From Candidatus Pelagibacter sp. RS40 (GTDB lineage Bacteria; Pseudomonadota; Alphaproteobacteria; Pelagibacterales; Pelagibacteraceae), in the NCBI RefSeq assembly GCF_002101295.1, contig NZ_CP020778.1, positions 682,001 through 746,000 of the forward strand: DNA of 64,000 nucleotides, written 5' to 3'. Positions 30,586-40,407 of the stretch are shown here, in pieces. Under the pieces are notes generated by a model that was not told the DNA's origin, did no database searches, and worked only from the letters and a program-made list of their open reading frames with translations. The position numbers were made by a program, and so were the translations under genes. The number at the start of each line of letters is the position of its first letter. Within the stretch, counting starts at the first letter, position 1.

Positions 30586-32384
30586 TGTAATTTTTTTTTA
30601 TTCTCAAATAATCCACTTAATTGTCCAATCATCACATCTCCTAATTCTTGAACGTCAGTTATTTTTATTGCTTTTTGATAATATCTAGAAACATCGTGTC
30701 CAATACCGATTGCTAAAATTTCAATATCACTTTTGTTCTCAATAAACTTAACAATTTTCTTTAAATGTTTCTCAAGAAAATCTCCAGAATTTACTGATAA
30801 AGTTGAATCGTCTACTGGTGCACCATCAGAAATTACCATCATAATTTTTCTTTCCTCTTTTCTTTTTTTAAGTCTATTAAATGCCCAAGTAATAGCCTCT
30901 CCATCAATGTTTTCTTTTAGAAGACCTTCTTTAAGCATAAGTCCTAAATTTTTCTTTGATTGTCTCCAATGTGTATCTGCCGATTTATAAATTATGTGCC
31001 TTAAATCATTTAATCTTCCAGGATTTTTTGTTTTACCAGATTTATTCCATTCCTCTCTAGACAATCCACCTTTCCAGTTTTTTGTTGTAAATCCAAGAAT
31101 CTCAACTTTCACTGAGCATCTTTCCAAAGTTCTAGATAAAATATCAGCACATAGAGCGGCAATTGTAATTGGTCTACCTCTCATTGATCCAGAATTATCA
31201 ATCAATAATGTTACAACGGTATCTTTAAAATCTAAGTCTTTCTCTTTTTTGAATGATAAGGAATTATACGGATCAATAATAATTCTAGGTAATTTAGAAC
31301 TATCTAATAAACCCTCCTCTAAATCAAATTCCCATGCTCTGTTTTGTTTTGCTAATAATTGACGTTGTAACTTATTTGCAAGTTTAGTTATAATATCTTG
31401 GAAACTTGTTAGCTGTTGGTCCAAATTTTTTCTGAGCTTAGAAATTTCTTCGGGGCTTTCAAGGTTTTCAGCTTTTGCAACTTCATCAAATTCGGTTGTA
31501 TATACTTTATAATCTCTATCTCCAACACCTAAATTTTTCTTCTGAACAACACTTTCAGATTGTTGGTTTTCATTTTCTTCACTGGTTGTCTGTTCATCAA
31601 GTCTAAATTCGTTTATGTCGTCTAAACCATCTACTCCTTCATTTAAAGAGTCATCTTCTTTTTTATCTTCAGAGCTATCTGAATCGTTATCATCTTGATT
31701 ATTAGAGCTTGAATTATCTTGGTTATTATCTTCTTGAGTCTCTTTTTTTTCGTCATTTTCTTCATTATCAAAAATTTCCATATTCTCTAATATTTCTGAA
31801 AATTTTGAATTGTAGATCTCTTGATTTTCTAAGTTTTTATTTAAATAAGTAATATGTTTATCAAAAGTATCCCTCAACTCTTTCTCCCAAAAACTTAAAA
31901 TTTTTTGAGCCTCTGGCTCAATTTGTACTTTTAAAAATTTGTCTAACATATAAATTTCAAATGCATCTGAAATATTTACATCGTCTTTTTTTTTAATTTT
32001 TGTAAGATCAATTTTTTTTAATTTATTTGAATAGTTCTTTTGGAAATTCTTTGAAATTCCCATTAACATTTCCGATCCTAACATTTCATATCTAATTTTT
32101 TCAGACAATTTATATAACGATTGGCAACTATGATTAGATGGCATATTTTTTTCAAAGATTGATTTATTTGAAAATTTTCTTTTTAAAGCTTCAGAATCAT
32201 TTTCTGCTCTTATTTTTATAAATTCATTTTTATCTTTGATATTTTCAATGTCATTTACCTTAAGGTTTTCTTCATTTAATTGTTTCTTATTTTTAGGATT
32301 TAAAAAGTTATCTTCAGAGATTACTTTAACGGTTGATAATATTGCTTGCTTAAATTTTTCTTTGAAACTGTCTTCTTTGTTCAT
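30582..32384 (-). CDS. cobT: CobT-like VWA protein (cobaltochelatase subunit family)
   Basis: A 600-residue protein: N-terminal CobT domain, a strongly acidic, Asp/Glu/Asn/Ser/Gln-rich linker (about residues 200-290), and a C-terminal von Willebrand A domain with the MIDAS motif DNSGSM. In aerobic B12 synthesis CobT and CobS form the AAA+ chaperone complex that drives cobalt insertion by CobN. No CobN or other cobalamin gene is in the window, and alphaproteobacteria often keep cobS-cobT beside a J-protein gene, so the pair may serve another metal or protein-remodelling task. It directly abuts cobS. Confidence 0.85.
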   Translation of the reverse strand: MNKEDSFKEKFKQAILSTVKVISEDNFLNPKNKKQLNEENLKVNDIENIKDKNEFIKIRAENDSEALKRKFSNKSIFEKNMPSNHSCQSLYKLSEKIRYEMLGSEMLMGISKNFQKNYSNKLKKIDLTKIKKKDDVNISDAFEIYMLDKFLKVQIEPEAQKILSFWEKELRDTFDKHITYLNKNLENQEIYNSKFSEILENMEIFDNEENDEKKETQEDNNQDNSSSNNQDDNDSDSSEDKKEDDSLNEGVDGLDDINEFRLDEQTTSEENENQQSESVVQKKNLGVGDRDYKVYTTEFDEVAKAENLESPEEISKLRKNLDQQLTSFQDIITKLANKLQRQLLAKQNRAWEFDLEEGLLDSSKLPRIIIDPYNSLSFKKEKDLDFKDTVVTLLIDNSGSMRGRPITIAALCADILSRTLERCSVKVEILGFTTKNWKGGLSREEWNKSGKTKNPGRLNDLRHIIYKSADTHWRQSKKNLGLMLKEGLLKENIDGEAITWAFNRLKKRKEERKIMMVISDGAPVDDSTLSVNSGDFLEKHLKKIVKFIENKSDIEILAIGIGHDVSRYYQKAIKITDVQELGDVMIGQLSGLFENKKKLH

Positions 32385-33359
32385 TTAAACTTGAACATTT
32401 ATCATTGACTCGGGTAAATCTTCTCCAAAACATCTTTGATAGTATTCAGCAATAATATTTTTCTCTACATCATCACATTTATTTAAAAATGTAACCCTAA
32501 ATGCATATCCAGTGTCTTTAAATATTTCTGAATTTTCTGCCCAATGCAAAACAGTACGTGGGCTCATAACAGTTGAAATATCACCAGCCATAAAACCTTT
32601 TCTCGTAAGTGTTGCTACTTTAATCATATTAGAGACTTTTTCTTTACCTTTAGCATTATTAAGATTTTTGTTTTTGCTTAAAATGATTTCCATTTCCTTC
32701 TCTAAACCCAGATAGTTTAATGTGGTAACTATATTCCATCGATCCATTTGGCCTTGATTTATCTGTTGTGTTCCATGATATAATCCAGTTGTATCGCCCA
32801 AACCAACAGTATTTGATGTTGCAAATAATCTAAAAAATTTATTTTGCTTTATTACTTTATTCTTATCTAATAATGTAAAATTTCCTTCTGCTTCTAATAC
32901 TCTTTGAATTACAAACATTACATCTGGTCTACCAGCATCATACTCATCAAAAACAAGAGCAACTGGATTTTGAATAGACCAAGGAAGGATTCCTTCTTTA
33001 AACTCTGTGACTTGCTTCCCGTCTTTAATTACAATTGAATCTTTACCAATTAAATCTATTCTACTTACATGACTATCTAAATTAATTCTAATACATGGCC
33101 AATTTAATCTCGCAGCTATTTGCTCAATATGTGTGGATTTTCCAGTACCATGATAGCCTTGAACCAAAACTCTTTTATTAAAAGCAAAACCGCTTAGGAC
33201 TGCTAGAGTTGTTTCTTTATCAAATTTATAGCTTTTATCTATTTCAGGCACATATTCTGACTTTTCAGAAAATGCATCAACTTCCATATCACTTTCAAAA
33301 CCAAAAGTTTGGTTAACTGATAATTTTATATCTGGAGTTTTTTCAATATTAGGTGTCAA
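32385..33359 (-). CDS. cobS: CobS-like AAA+ ATPase
   Basis: A 324-residue MoxR-type AAA+ ATPase. Walker A is GYHGTGKST, Walker B LVFDEYDAG, sensor 1 FATSNTVG. The N-terminal region FGFESDMEVDAFSE is typical of CobS. It would form a ring with the downstream VWA partner CobT. It overlaps the upstream J-protein gene by 11 nt and is followed immediately by cobT, implying one operon with coordinated products. Function in cobalt chelation is family-based; the local context does not support it specifically. Confidence 0.88.
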   Translation of the reverse strand: MTPNIEKTPDIKLSVNQTFGFESDMEVDAFSEKSEYVPEIDKSYKFDKETTLAVLSGFAFNKRVLVQGYHGTGKSTHIEQIAARLNWPCIRINLDSHVSRIDLIGKDSIVIKDGKQVTEFKEGILPWSIQNPVALVFDEYDAGRPDVMFVIQRVLEAEGNFTLLDKNKVIKQNKFFRLFATSNTVGLGDTTGLYHGTQQINQGQMDRWNIVTTLNYLGLEKEMEIILSKNKNLNNAKGKEKVSNMIKVATLTRKGFMAGDISTVMSPRTVLHWAENSEIFKDTGYAFRVTFLNKCDDVEKNIIAEYYQRCFGEDLPESMINVQV

Positions 33360-33876
33360 TTCTATCCTTATAAGTATTTTTAAGTTGAGTATAAGCTAAA
33401 GTTATTACTTTAAGTTTATCTTCAAATTTTTTATTTCCAGAATTCATATCAGGGTGAAATTTTTTAACAAGTTTTTTAAATTTTTCCTGAATTTTTTCCC
33501 ATTTTAGTCCTACCGATACTCCAAGTATTCCAAATGCTTTAATATCATTACTATTAAACTTAAATTTGTTCATATGGTTAAATTCATTATCAAATTTCAT
33601 TTTATCCATTTCATCTTTTAGCGCGTTATTCCATAAAACTTTAAAAAAATTATCTGACGAGCTAAAGCTCTGCGTCGGTTTGTGCCAGGTTAAATCTGAT
33701 CTCAAAAAATCCATTATCTGCTGATCATTCATACCAGAGAAATAATTCCAATTTTTATTAAATTCTTTTACATGTTCTAAACATAGTAATCTAAAATTTT
33801 TACTATTATCTCTTTCTTTGGGCGCTTTATATAACCCTTCCTCAAAACAATTGTTCCAATCACAGATATTTTTCAT
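33349..33876 (-). CDS. J-domain (DnaJ-like) protein
   Basis: A 175-residue protein with a C-terminal J domain (about 115-175) containing the essential HPD tripeptide in KKFHPDMNSG. The N-terminal half (CDWNNCFEEGLYKAPK, WHKP) matches alphaproteobacterial DnaJ-family proteins that sit next to cobS. It probably recruits Hsp70 to a client, perhaps the CobS/CobT assembly. It overlaps cobS by 11 nt. Confidence 0.85.
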   Translation of the reverse strand: MKNICDWNNCFEEGLYKAPKERDNSKNFRLLCLEHVKEFNKNWNYFSGMNDQQIMDFLRSDLTWHKPTQSFSSSDNFFKVLWNNALKDEMDKMKFDNEFNHMNKFKFNSNDIKAFGILGVSVGLKWEKIQEKFKKLVKKFHPDMNSGNKKFEDKLKVITLAYTQLKNTYKDRIDT

Positions 33877-33896
33877 GTAGTATAATATTTATTAAA

Positions 33897-34157
33897 ATGG
33901 ATATTAATCAACTTTCAGAAATAGTAAAAAAAAAAATCCTAGAAAATCAATCAGTCGAAGAAATTTATTTAGAAGATAAATCCTTTTTACATAAAAATCA
34001 TAAAAATAATGATCCTAAAAAATTTCATATAAAATTAAAAATTAAGTCAGAAAAACTAAAAAAAATGAATAAAGTTCAATCTAACAGACTAATTTTCAAA
34101 ATATTGGAGAATGAAATGAGAGAATATATACATTCGTTACAGATTTTAATTAATTAG
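33897..34157 (+). CDS. BolA-family protein
   Basis: An 86-residue BolA-fold protein. DKSFLHKNHK and FHIKLKIKSEKLKKMNKVQSNRL correspond to the conserved core with its helix-turn-helix-like region. BolA proteins pair with monothiol glutaredoxins in iron-sulfur or iron signalling. The motif His of the loop is present. It is divergent from the J-protein gene (20-nt spacer) and overlaps the convergent aroB by 12 nt. Confidence 0.85.
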   Translation: MDINQLSEIVKKKILENQSVEEIYLEDKSFLHKNHKNNDPKKFHIKLKIKSEKLKKMNKVQSNRLIFKILENEMREYIHSLQILIN

Positions 34158-35252
34158 TTGCGAATTTAAAAATTTTTTTAAAGAAAATTCAGTGATTTGA
34201 AAATCGGTTTTTATTTTCCCAAAATTTTTAAATAATATTAAATTAATTTTTTTTGAGCTATTTTTTTTGTCAGATTTCATAAAGGATATAATTTTATTTA
34301 TATCTTTTTTCTTAAATAATGATTTAAAACTTTTATTTAATGGTATTTTATTTATATGATTTTTAATGGACTTATAAGATTTGATATTTATCAAATTTTG
34401 CTTTTTACTAAATTCGATTGAATTATTAATTCCAATTATAACTGCCTCACCATGATTTAGTTTTTTTGAAAATCCTAGACAACTTTCATAAGCATGTGCA
34501 AATGTATGTCCTAGATTTAAAACTTTTCTTAAATTTTTCTCTGTCTCGTCCTTTTGAACTATTTTTTTTTTCAAATTACAACTCTTGAGAACAGCTTTGT
34601 TTATAAATGGCTCTTTAAGCTTTAAAATATCTTTAATATTTTTGTCTAAGTAGTTAAAACTTTGATAGCTCTCTAATAGGCTACTTTTTAATATTTCAGC
34701 ATATCCACAAATAATTTCTCTTGTATTTAATGATTTTAGTAAATTTATATCTGATACCACAGCGTCAGGTTGATAGAAACTTCCAATTAGATTTTTGCCA
34801 TATGAATTATTAATACCTGTTTTCCCACCTACAGAGGAATCTACTTGGGCCAACAGAGTTGTGGGAATGTTAACAAATTTAATACCTCTTTTATATGTGC
34901 TTGCAGAATATGCAGCAACATCTCCAGTGATACCTCCTCCAAATGCAATTAAACAATCATCCCTATTAAATCTATTCTTAAAAAGAATGTTTTGAATAAT
35001 TTCAACAGTTTTTTGACTTTTGTTCTTTTCACTAGGGTTAAATATATGAATCTTTTTCAGGTCAGTTTTTAGATTACTGATTAACTTTTTTCTAAATTTA
35101 ATAGGAACATTTTTATCCACTACAATCAAAATTTTAGAAAATGATAATTTTTGTGATGTAAAAATTCTGTTTATATTTGAGATTAAATTTGAACCAATAA
35201 AAATAGAATATTTTTTTGTTTTAGTATTAATACTAAGATTATGAGCCTTCAT
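34146..35252 (-). CDS. aroB: 3-dehydroquinate synthase
   Basis: A 368-residue NAD- and metal-dependent enzyme for the second shikimate-pathway step. Conserved motifs are GGGITGDVAAYSAST, NIPTTLLAQVDSSVGGKTG (lysine and metal-site region), GYAEILKSSLL and LNLGHTFAHAYE (metal-binding His). It overlaps aroK by 14 nt, forming an aroK-aroB operon. Confidence 0.95.
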   Translation of the reverse strand: MKAHNLSINTKTKKYSIFIGSNLISNINRIFTSQKLSFSKILIVVDKNVPIKFRKKLISNLKTDLKKIHIFNPSEKNKSQKTVEIIQNILFKNRFNRDDCLIAFGGGITGDVAAYSASTYKRGIKFVNIPTTLLAQVDSSVGGKTGINNSYGKNLIGSFYQPDAVVSDINLLKSLNTREIICGYAEILKSSLLESYQSFNYLDKNIKDILKLKEPFINKAVLKSCNLKKKIVQKDETEKNLRKVLNLGHTFAHAYESCLGFSKKLNHGEAVIIGINNSIEFSKKQNLINIKSYKSIKNHINKIPLNKSFKSLFKKKDINKIISFMKSDKKNSSKKINLILFKNFGKIKTDFQITEFSLKKFLNSQLIN

Positions 35253-35751
35253 ATATATCTTTTATTTTTTTTACAATTTCAAATTTATCAAGCTTATCAC
35301 AATTAATTTTATAATCAGACGAAATATATATTTTTGATCTTTCATCTATCAATTTCTTTATCTCATTTATTTTTAAATTTAAAACTAATGGTCTTTTTTT
35401 GTTATCTTTAATTCTTTTTATTAGTGTAGATGAGTTCCAGTTTAACCAAAAACTAGTTGATTTAGCTAAAGTTTGTTTTCTGATGTTTCTATTTAAATAT
35501 GCACCTCCACCCAAGGCAATCACTTGATTAGTATTTTTTAATTTTTCTATTGAAATCTTTTCCTCTAAATCTCTAAAATACTTTTCACCATTTATTCTAA
35601 ATATTTCTACAATAGTTTTATCTTCTTTTTCTTCTATTAATTTATCGATATCAACAAAATCAAATCCAATTTTCTTGGACAATAATTTTCCAATTGAGGA
35701 TTTTCCAGCTCCCATCATACCGACTAAAACGATGTTTTTTTTTGATTTCAT
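35239..35751 (-). CDS. aroK: Shikimate kinase
   Basis: A 170-residue P-loop kinase phosphorylating shikimate. Walker A is GMMGAGKSSIGK; the shikimate-binding DIDKLIE, FRDLEEK and GGGAYL motifs follow, then the lid region with KRPL. Length is normal. It is divergent from the 61-residue membrane protein gene. Confidence 0.95.
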   Translation of the reverse strand: MKSKKNIVLVGMMGAGKSSIGKLLSKKIGFDFVDIDKLIEEKEDKTIVEIFRINGEKYFRDLEEKISIEKLKNTNQVIALGGGAYLNRNIRKQTLAKSTSFWLNWNSSTLIKRIKDNKKRPLVLNLKINEIKKLIDERSKIYISSDYKINCDKLDKFEIVKKIKDIYEGS

Positions 35752-35762
35752 AGGTTTCTATA

Positions 35763-35790
35763 TTGAAAAAACACAAATATGTCTTATTCT
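35763..35790 (+). promoter_or_regulatory. Candidate promoter for the 61-aa / 578-aa gene pair
   Basis: TTGAAA (35763-35768) and TATTCT (35785-35790) are 16 bp apart and would start transcription near 35797, about 11 nt before the first ATG, leaving a very short leader. Confidence 0.35.
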
Positions 35791-35807
35791 GAAATTACTT
35801 AAACTAT

Positions 35808-35993
35808 ATGCAATTCACAAAAAAAACAAGCACAGGTGGAATATTCGCTATAGGTAAATTTTTAATTAAACTTATTTTAGTAGTTATTGTTCTTTTTATT
35901 GGAGTTGTTCTTGTTGCTAAAGTTGATTTTCCAGCACCAAATAAAAAAATTGAAAAAGTAATACCTAATGAAAATTTTAAAACAATTAAGTAG
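35808..35993 (+). CDS. Small membrane protein of unknown function
   Basis: A 61-residue protein with a basic N-terminus (QFTKKTSTGG), one hydrophobic helix at about residues 14-42 (FLIKLILVVIVLFIGVVLVA) and a C-terminal polar tail with a proline-containing segment. I do not recognise the family. It overlaps the next gene by 26 nt in another frame, which argues for coupled expression. It may be a single-pass inner-membrane protein with its tail outside. Confidence 0.6.
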   Translation: MQFTKKTSTGGIFAIGKFLIKLILVVIVLFIGVVLVAKVDFPAPNKKIEKVIPNENFKTIK

Positions 35994-37704
35994 TTTCTTT
36001 TTTGTATTTTTAGTTTGTAATCCAATAAATAATATAAAAGCCAATGAGCCAGTAGATATTTGGAATATTGAAAAAAAAGAAATCCCTGAAGATCAATCTA
36101 TAATTCAAAATAAAAATGAAGATAGCACTGACGTTATTCAAGGAATAAAAATTGAACAACAAAACGAAAAAATATTAGTAAACAACTCCTTAAGTGTATC
36201 AGACATTAAACTAGCTGGTTTATATGATCCTCAAGAAAATGGACTATCAATAGATATGTGGTCAAATAGCAATGGAGAAGATATCAAAAGCACTTTAAAA
36301 AATTTAACTTCAAAGGATTTGTCAAAATTTTCAGAAAAGATCCTTGATATTGCATTATTAACAAACTCTTACATTCCAAATACAAATATTTCCTCAAAAG
36401 AATTTTTGGACTTTAAGTTTGATTATTTAATTAAAAAAGAAAATTTCGATTTAATAAAAGAATTTCTAATTAAAAACCCAAATTTAATTGAGGGTGAAAA
36501 ATTAATCAAATTTTATGTGGACCATTATTTGTCAAATTCTCAGTTAGATAAATCATGTGAAATATTTGAGATAACAAATTTAATTTCTAGCGATTACCTC
36601 ACAAATTTTAAAATGTATTGTTTAATACATCAAGATAGGAGAGACGAAGCACAATTATTATTTGATCTTAAAACTGAACTTGGAGATTTAGATAAATTTT
36701 TTGTAAATAAATTTAATATTTTAATGGGTTATAAAAAATCAAATGAAGAACTATCAGAAAAAAATATTCTTTATTTTCATTTATCGCACAAAACTATCAA
36801 GAATTTTGAGTATGAACCCAAAATTGAAACTCCTAAATTTATATGGAACTATTTAGCGACATCCAATTTACTTAAAAATGCAGAGTTTGTTGATATAGAA
36901 AATGAAGAACAAATTAAATTAATTGAGATAGCAACTAACGATGAAGTTTACAAAGAAGAGGATTTGTTTAAATTATATATGAGATTTCAATTTGATATCA
37001 ATCAACTACTAAATTATAGAAATGCATATAAACTGCTTGAAGATTATGAAGCAAGAGCATTATTATATCAAAGATTATTATTGACCAGTGAAATCCCTAA
37101 GAAATTAAATTTGCTTTCTTTACTAAAAAAATCATTTGATCAATCAAATCTACCTAATGCTTTTGATGAAAAACTTGCAAGTCTTCTAAAAAATATCCCA
37201 GAGGATGAAATACCCTCAAATTACACAACTTTTTTTATGAAAAATAAAGAGCCAGAGAAACTTGCTGAGCTCAAAATTAAATTGAATAATAAAGTTTTTC
37301 ATCAATCAAAAGTTTTGAACTATTTTCAAAATAAAACAAGTCTTCCCCAGGTAGAAAAGGAGACCAATGATTTACTTAAAAAAATAAAAAAAAACAAAAA
37401 ATATGTTTTTTCTTTAAAGGATATAATTGCAGTAGAGTCACTAAAATCAGACGGAGTTCAAATATTGAGAAAATATCAAAAGTTGTATGATTACAACAAT
37501 AATTTACCATCTGAAATAAATACCATGATTGTAAATGGAGAAACTGGATTGGTACTTTTAAAAATTTCTGAAATTATTGGAGAAGATAATTTAGAAGATC
37601 TTGGCATAGAATCTGTAGATTACATTGTTAGTATTTTGAATGAATTAAAACTGGTAGATTTGAGGAATGAAATTTTACTAAAAGTTCTGCCTTTAAAAGT
37701 CTAA
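35968..37704 (+). CDS. Exported protein of unknown function
   Basis: A 578-residue protein with an apparent Sec signal peptide (basic start, hydrophobic stretch SSFFFVFLVC, small-residue cleavage region near KANEP, about residue 25). A cysteine near the end of the hydrophobic stretch makes a lipoprotein a remote alternative, though no good lipobox is seen. The rest is acidic, helix-rich, without transmembrane segments or recognisable catalytic motifs, suggestive of an alpha-solenoid. It overlaps the 61-residue membrane protein gene and precedes def by 20 nt. I do not recognise it. Confidence 0.7.
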   Translation: MKILKQLSSFFFVFLVCNPINNIKANEPVDIWNIEKKEIPEDQSIIQNKNEDSTDVIQGIKIEQQNEKILVNNSLSVSDIKLAGLYDPQENGLSIDMWSNSNGEDIKSTLKNLTSKDLSKFSEKILDIALLTNSYIPNTNISSKEFLDFKFDYLIKKENFDLIKEFLIKNPNLIEGEKLIKFYVDHYLSNSQLDKSCEIFEITNLISSDYLTNFKMYCLIHQDRRDEAQLLFDLKTELGDLDKFFVNKFNILMGYKKSNEELSEKNILYFHLSHKTIKNFEYEPKIETPKFIWNYLATSNLLKNAEFVDIENEEQIKLIEIATNDEVYKEEDLFKLYMRFQFDINQLLNYRNAYKLLEDYEARALLYQRLLLTSEIPKKLNLLSLLKKSFDQSNLPNAFDEKLASLLKNIPEDEIPSNYTTFFMKNKEPEKLAELKIKLNNKVFHQSKVLNYFQNKTSLPQVEKETNDLLKKIKKNKKYVFSLKDIIAVESLKSDGVQILRKYQKLYDYNNNLPSEINTMIVNGETGLVLLKISEIIGEDNLEDLGIESVDYIVSILNELKLVDLRNEILLKVLPLKV

Positions 37705-37724
37705 AATTTGTTATAAAATTAGTT

Positions 37725-38249
37725 ATGTCAATTAAAACGATAATCACAGAACCTAATAAAATATTAAGGCAAAAATCCAAAGATGTAATTTCGGTTGGTA
37801 AAGATGAACAGAAATTGATGGATGACATGCTAGACACAATGTACGCTGCAAATGGAATAGGGTTAGCCGCAATTCAAATAGGTATACCAAAGAGGATTAT
37901 TGTTATGGATATTTCTAAAGGTGAAGAAAAAAAAAATCCTTTGTACTTTGTAAATCCAGTTATCAAAAATAAAAATACTGAACTTTCAACATATGAAGAA
38001 GGTTGCTTATCAGTTCCAAATTATTTTGCAGAAATTGATCGCCCAAAAAAATGTGATGTTGAATATTTAGATTATAACGGTAAAAAAAAAGTTTTGAATG
38101 CAGAGGGTTTGTTGGCAACATGTATCCAACATGAAATGGATCATTTAGAGGGAATACTATTTATAGATTATTTATCAAAATTAAAAAAAACAATGATTAT
38201 CAAAAAGCTTTCAAAACAAAAAGAAAAGCCCGATAGAATTATTGTTTGA
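37725..38249 (+). CDS. def: Peptide deformylase
   Basis: A 174-residue metalloprotease that removes the N-formyl group from nascent proteins. All three family motifs are present: GIGLAAIQIG, EEGCLS (metal ligand Cys94) and QHEMDHLEG (ligands His136 and His140, catalytic Glu137). It is followed 3 nt later by fmt, the enzyme that adds the formyl group, a classic def-fmt pair. Confidence 0.97.
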   Translation: MSIKTIITEPNKILRQKSKDVISVGKDEQKLMDDMLDTMYAANGIGLAAIQIGIPKRIIVMDISKGEEKKNPLYFVNPVIKNKNTELSTYEEGCLSVPNYFAEIDRPKKCDVEYLDYNGKKKVLNAEGLLATCIQHEMDHLEGILFIDYLSKLKKTMIIKKLSKQKEKPDRIIV

Positions 38250-38252
38250 TAA

Positions 38253-39173
38253 ATGGATAAAAAAATAGCTTTTTTAGGGAAACCTAATTTTGCAGTTCCT
38301 ATCTTAAAATCTATCCATCAAAGTAATTACAAAATATCTTGTGTATTCAGTCAACCTCCAAGAAAGTCAAATAGAGGACATAAATTAAATAAATCTCCTA
38401 TACATTTATTATCTGAAGAATTAGGCATTGAAATAAAAACACCTGAAAATATTGAAAAAGAAATAGATTACATAAAATCTTTAAATTTGGATTTAGCAAT
38501 TGTAGTTGCTTATGGACAAATTCTTTCAAAGGATATTTTAAGTTTAAGCAAAAATGGTTTTATAAATATTCATGCATCTCTGCTGCCTAAGTGGAGAGGA
38601 GCAGCACCCATACAAAGATCGTTAATCAATATGGATAAAATTACAGGCTTAAGTATTATGAAAATAAATCCAAAGTTAGATGAGGGTCCAGTTTGTAACA
38701 AATATTCATTAGATATATTGGAAAACGAAAATGCTAAGAGTTTGGCTGATAGGCTTTCAAATTTGGCTGCTGAAAAAATATTAACTAATATTGAAAATAT
38801 TTTGCAACAAAAAGTTAATTTTGAAGAACAAGATTCTTCAATGGCTACATATGCAAAAAAAATTCAAAAAATTGAAGGTAAAATAAACTGGAATAATGGA
38901 GCTGATGAAATTTTGGCAAAGATAAATGGATTGTATCCGCAACCTGGTGCTTGGTTTAGTTTCGAGAATGATAGGCACAAAATATTGAGAGCCACTCTAT
39001 CAAAAACTACTATGAAACCTGGTGAAATAATTGACGATGAACTAACGATTTCTTGTGGCAATAAATCAATCAAAGTAACCGAAATTCAGAGAGAAGGGAA
39101 AAAGCCACAAAAAACTAGGGATTTTCTTTTAGGTAGCAAACTAAAAAAAGGGATCATCTTAAAAAATGAATAG
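38253..39173 (+). CDS. fmt: Methionyl-tRNA formyltransferase
   Basis: A 306-residue enzyme transferring formyl from 10-formyl-THF to initiator Met-tRNA. The N-terminal catalytic domain shows HASLLPKWRGAAPIQRSLI with its catalytic Asn/His region, and the C-terminal OB-fold domain runs from about residue 205. It overlaps truA by 8 nt. Confidence 0.96.
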   Translation: MDKKIAFLGKPNFAVPILKSIHQSNYKISCVFSQPPRKSNRGHKLNKSPIHLLSEELGIEIKTPENIEKEIDYIKSLNLDLAIVVAYGQILSKDILSLSKNGFINIHASLLPKWRGAAPIQRSLINMDKITGLSIMKINPKLDEGPVCNKYSLDILENENAKSLADRLSNLAAEKILTNIENILQQKVNFEEQDSSMATYAKKIQKIEGKINWNNGADEILAKINGLYPQPGAWFSFENDRHKILRATLSKTTMKPGEIIDDELTISCGNKSIKVTEIQREGKKPQKTRDFLLGSKLKKGIILKNE

Positions 39174-39906
39174 ATATCAAATACTCATAGAATACGTTGG
39201 TACTTCATTTATTGGTTGGCAAACTCAGAAAAAGGGAAATTCAATTCAAAAAACAATTCAAAATGTTATTTCAAAACTATTAAAGGAAAATATTAAACTT
39301 CACGGATCTGGAAGAACTGATAAGGGTGTTCATGCTTTAGAACAATCAGCCCACTTTGACTGTCAAAATAAAATAAAAGATATTAATAAACTAGTCAAAT
39401 CCCTTAATTTTTTTTTAAATAAAAAAAGTATTTCAATTCTTAAAATAAAATTAAAAAAGAATGATTTTCATTCAAGATTTTCTGCAAAAGAGAGAACTTA
39501 CTTATATATAATTAGAAATGATCAATCTCCGTCAACAATAAATCACAATAGAGAATGGAATATCCGAAATAAATTAGATCTCAATTTGATGAAAAAAGGT
39601 GCTAAAAAATTAGTCGGAACACACAATTTTTCTACCTTCAGAGCAGCAAATTGTGGTGCGAAAAGCCCAATAAGAACTATAAAAAAAATACAAATTTTAA
39701 AATCAAAAAAACAAATTAAAATTAGAATTCAATCCCAGTCCTTTTTAAAAAGCCAGGTTAGATCCATGGTAGGGTCATTAAAATATTTATCTGAAAATAA
39801 ATGGAATTTAAAAAAATTTGAAGATGTCTTTAATTCAAAAGATAGAAAAAATTGTGCACCACTAGCCCCAGCACATGGGCTTTATTTAGAAAAGGTTAGC
39901 TATTAG
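39166..39906 (+). CDS. truA: tRNA pseudouridine synthase A
   Basis: A 246-residue pseudouridine synthase modifying positions 38-40 of the anticodon arm. The catalytic Asp lies in GSGRTDKGVHAL; YEGT-type N-terminus is IEYVGTSFIGWQ; the motif FSTFRAA and C-terminal SQVRSMVGSL are conserved. It overlaps fmt by 8 nt and the convergent SET gene by 11 nt. Confidence 0.96.
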   Translation: MNRYQILIEYVGTSFIGWQTQKKGNSIQKTIQNVISKLLKENIKLHGSGRTDKGVHALEQSAHFDCQNKIKDINKLVKSLNFFLNKKSISILKIKLKKNDFHSRFSAKERTYLYIIRNDQSPSTINHNREWNIRNKLDLNLMKKGAKKLVGTHNFSTFRAANCGAKSPIRTIKKIQILKSKKQIKIRIQSQSFLKSQVRSMVGSLKYLSENKWNLKKFEDVFNSKDRKNCAPLAPAHGLYLEKVSY

Positions 39907-40375
39907 CTTTCTTATTACTCATTGCAAATTTTTTATTTATTCTCCATCTTGATTCTGCTCTAACTATATAGCCACAACAATTTTTTGATCTACATTTACA
40001 AGGAAACTGCCTGTAATCTTTGTCATATCCGAACCCATAATCGCAAGTTAGCTCTTCACCTTTTTTAATATCTTTGATAGCAGTAACCCATATTTTCAAA
40101 CCTTTTCCTTCATATTCACAATTATTTTCACATGAATGATTTATTAATCCTGCTATGTTCCAAGAGAAATCTCCATCCAAAGTATACCTCTTGTTTAGAG
40201 TGAAAAGATAAATGGGTTTAGAATTGTCATATTTATCTGACTCATCGATTTGTTTATTAGTAACTATTTTTCCTATGTAATCTATTATTTTTGTTCCAGC
40301 TTTAATATTCTTTGATGCATAAAGACCTTTACCTTTTTTATCGATGTCAGATTTTTTAATTTTGTACAATTTCAT
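39896..40375 (-). CDS. SET-domain protein (putative lysine methyltransferase)
   Basis: A 159-residue protein consisting of a SET domain followed by a post-SET-like cysteine cluster. Seen motifs: KGKGLYASKNIKAG (SAM-binding start), LINHSCENNCEY (pseudoknot NHSC), GEELTCDYGFGY (catalytic Tyr region) and CKCRSKNCCGYI (post-SET zinc ligands). SET proteins methylate lysine on histones or, in bacteria, on ribosomal or other proteins; the target here is unknown. It follows the HDAC-family gene by 32 nt on the same strand, at the end of the long rpmH operon. Confidence 0.87.
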   Translation of the reverse strand: MKLYKIKKSDIDKKGKGLYASKNIKAGTKIIDYIGKIVTNKQIDESDKYDNSKPIYLFTLNKRYTLDGDFSWNIAGLINHSCENNCEYEGKGLKIWVTAIKDIKKGEELTCDYGFGYDKDYRQFPCKCRSKNCCGYIVRAESRWRINKKFAMSNKKANS

Positions 40376-40407
40376 TAAGTTTCTATTTAGATATATGAAT
40401 TAATTAA

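Noticed and set aside
30994..31362. A 122-codon plus-strand frame inside cobT
   Set aside because: Antisense to the VWA domain of cobT, no independent signals.
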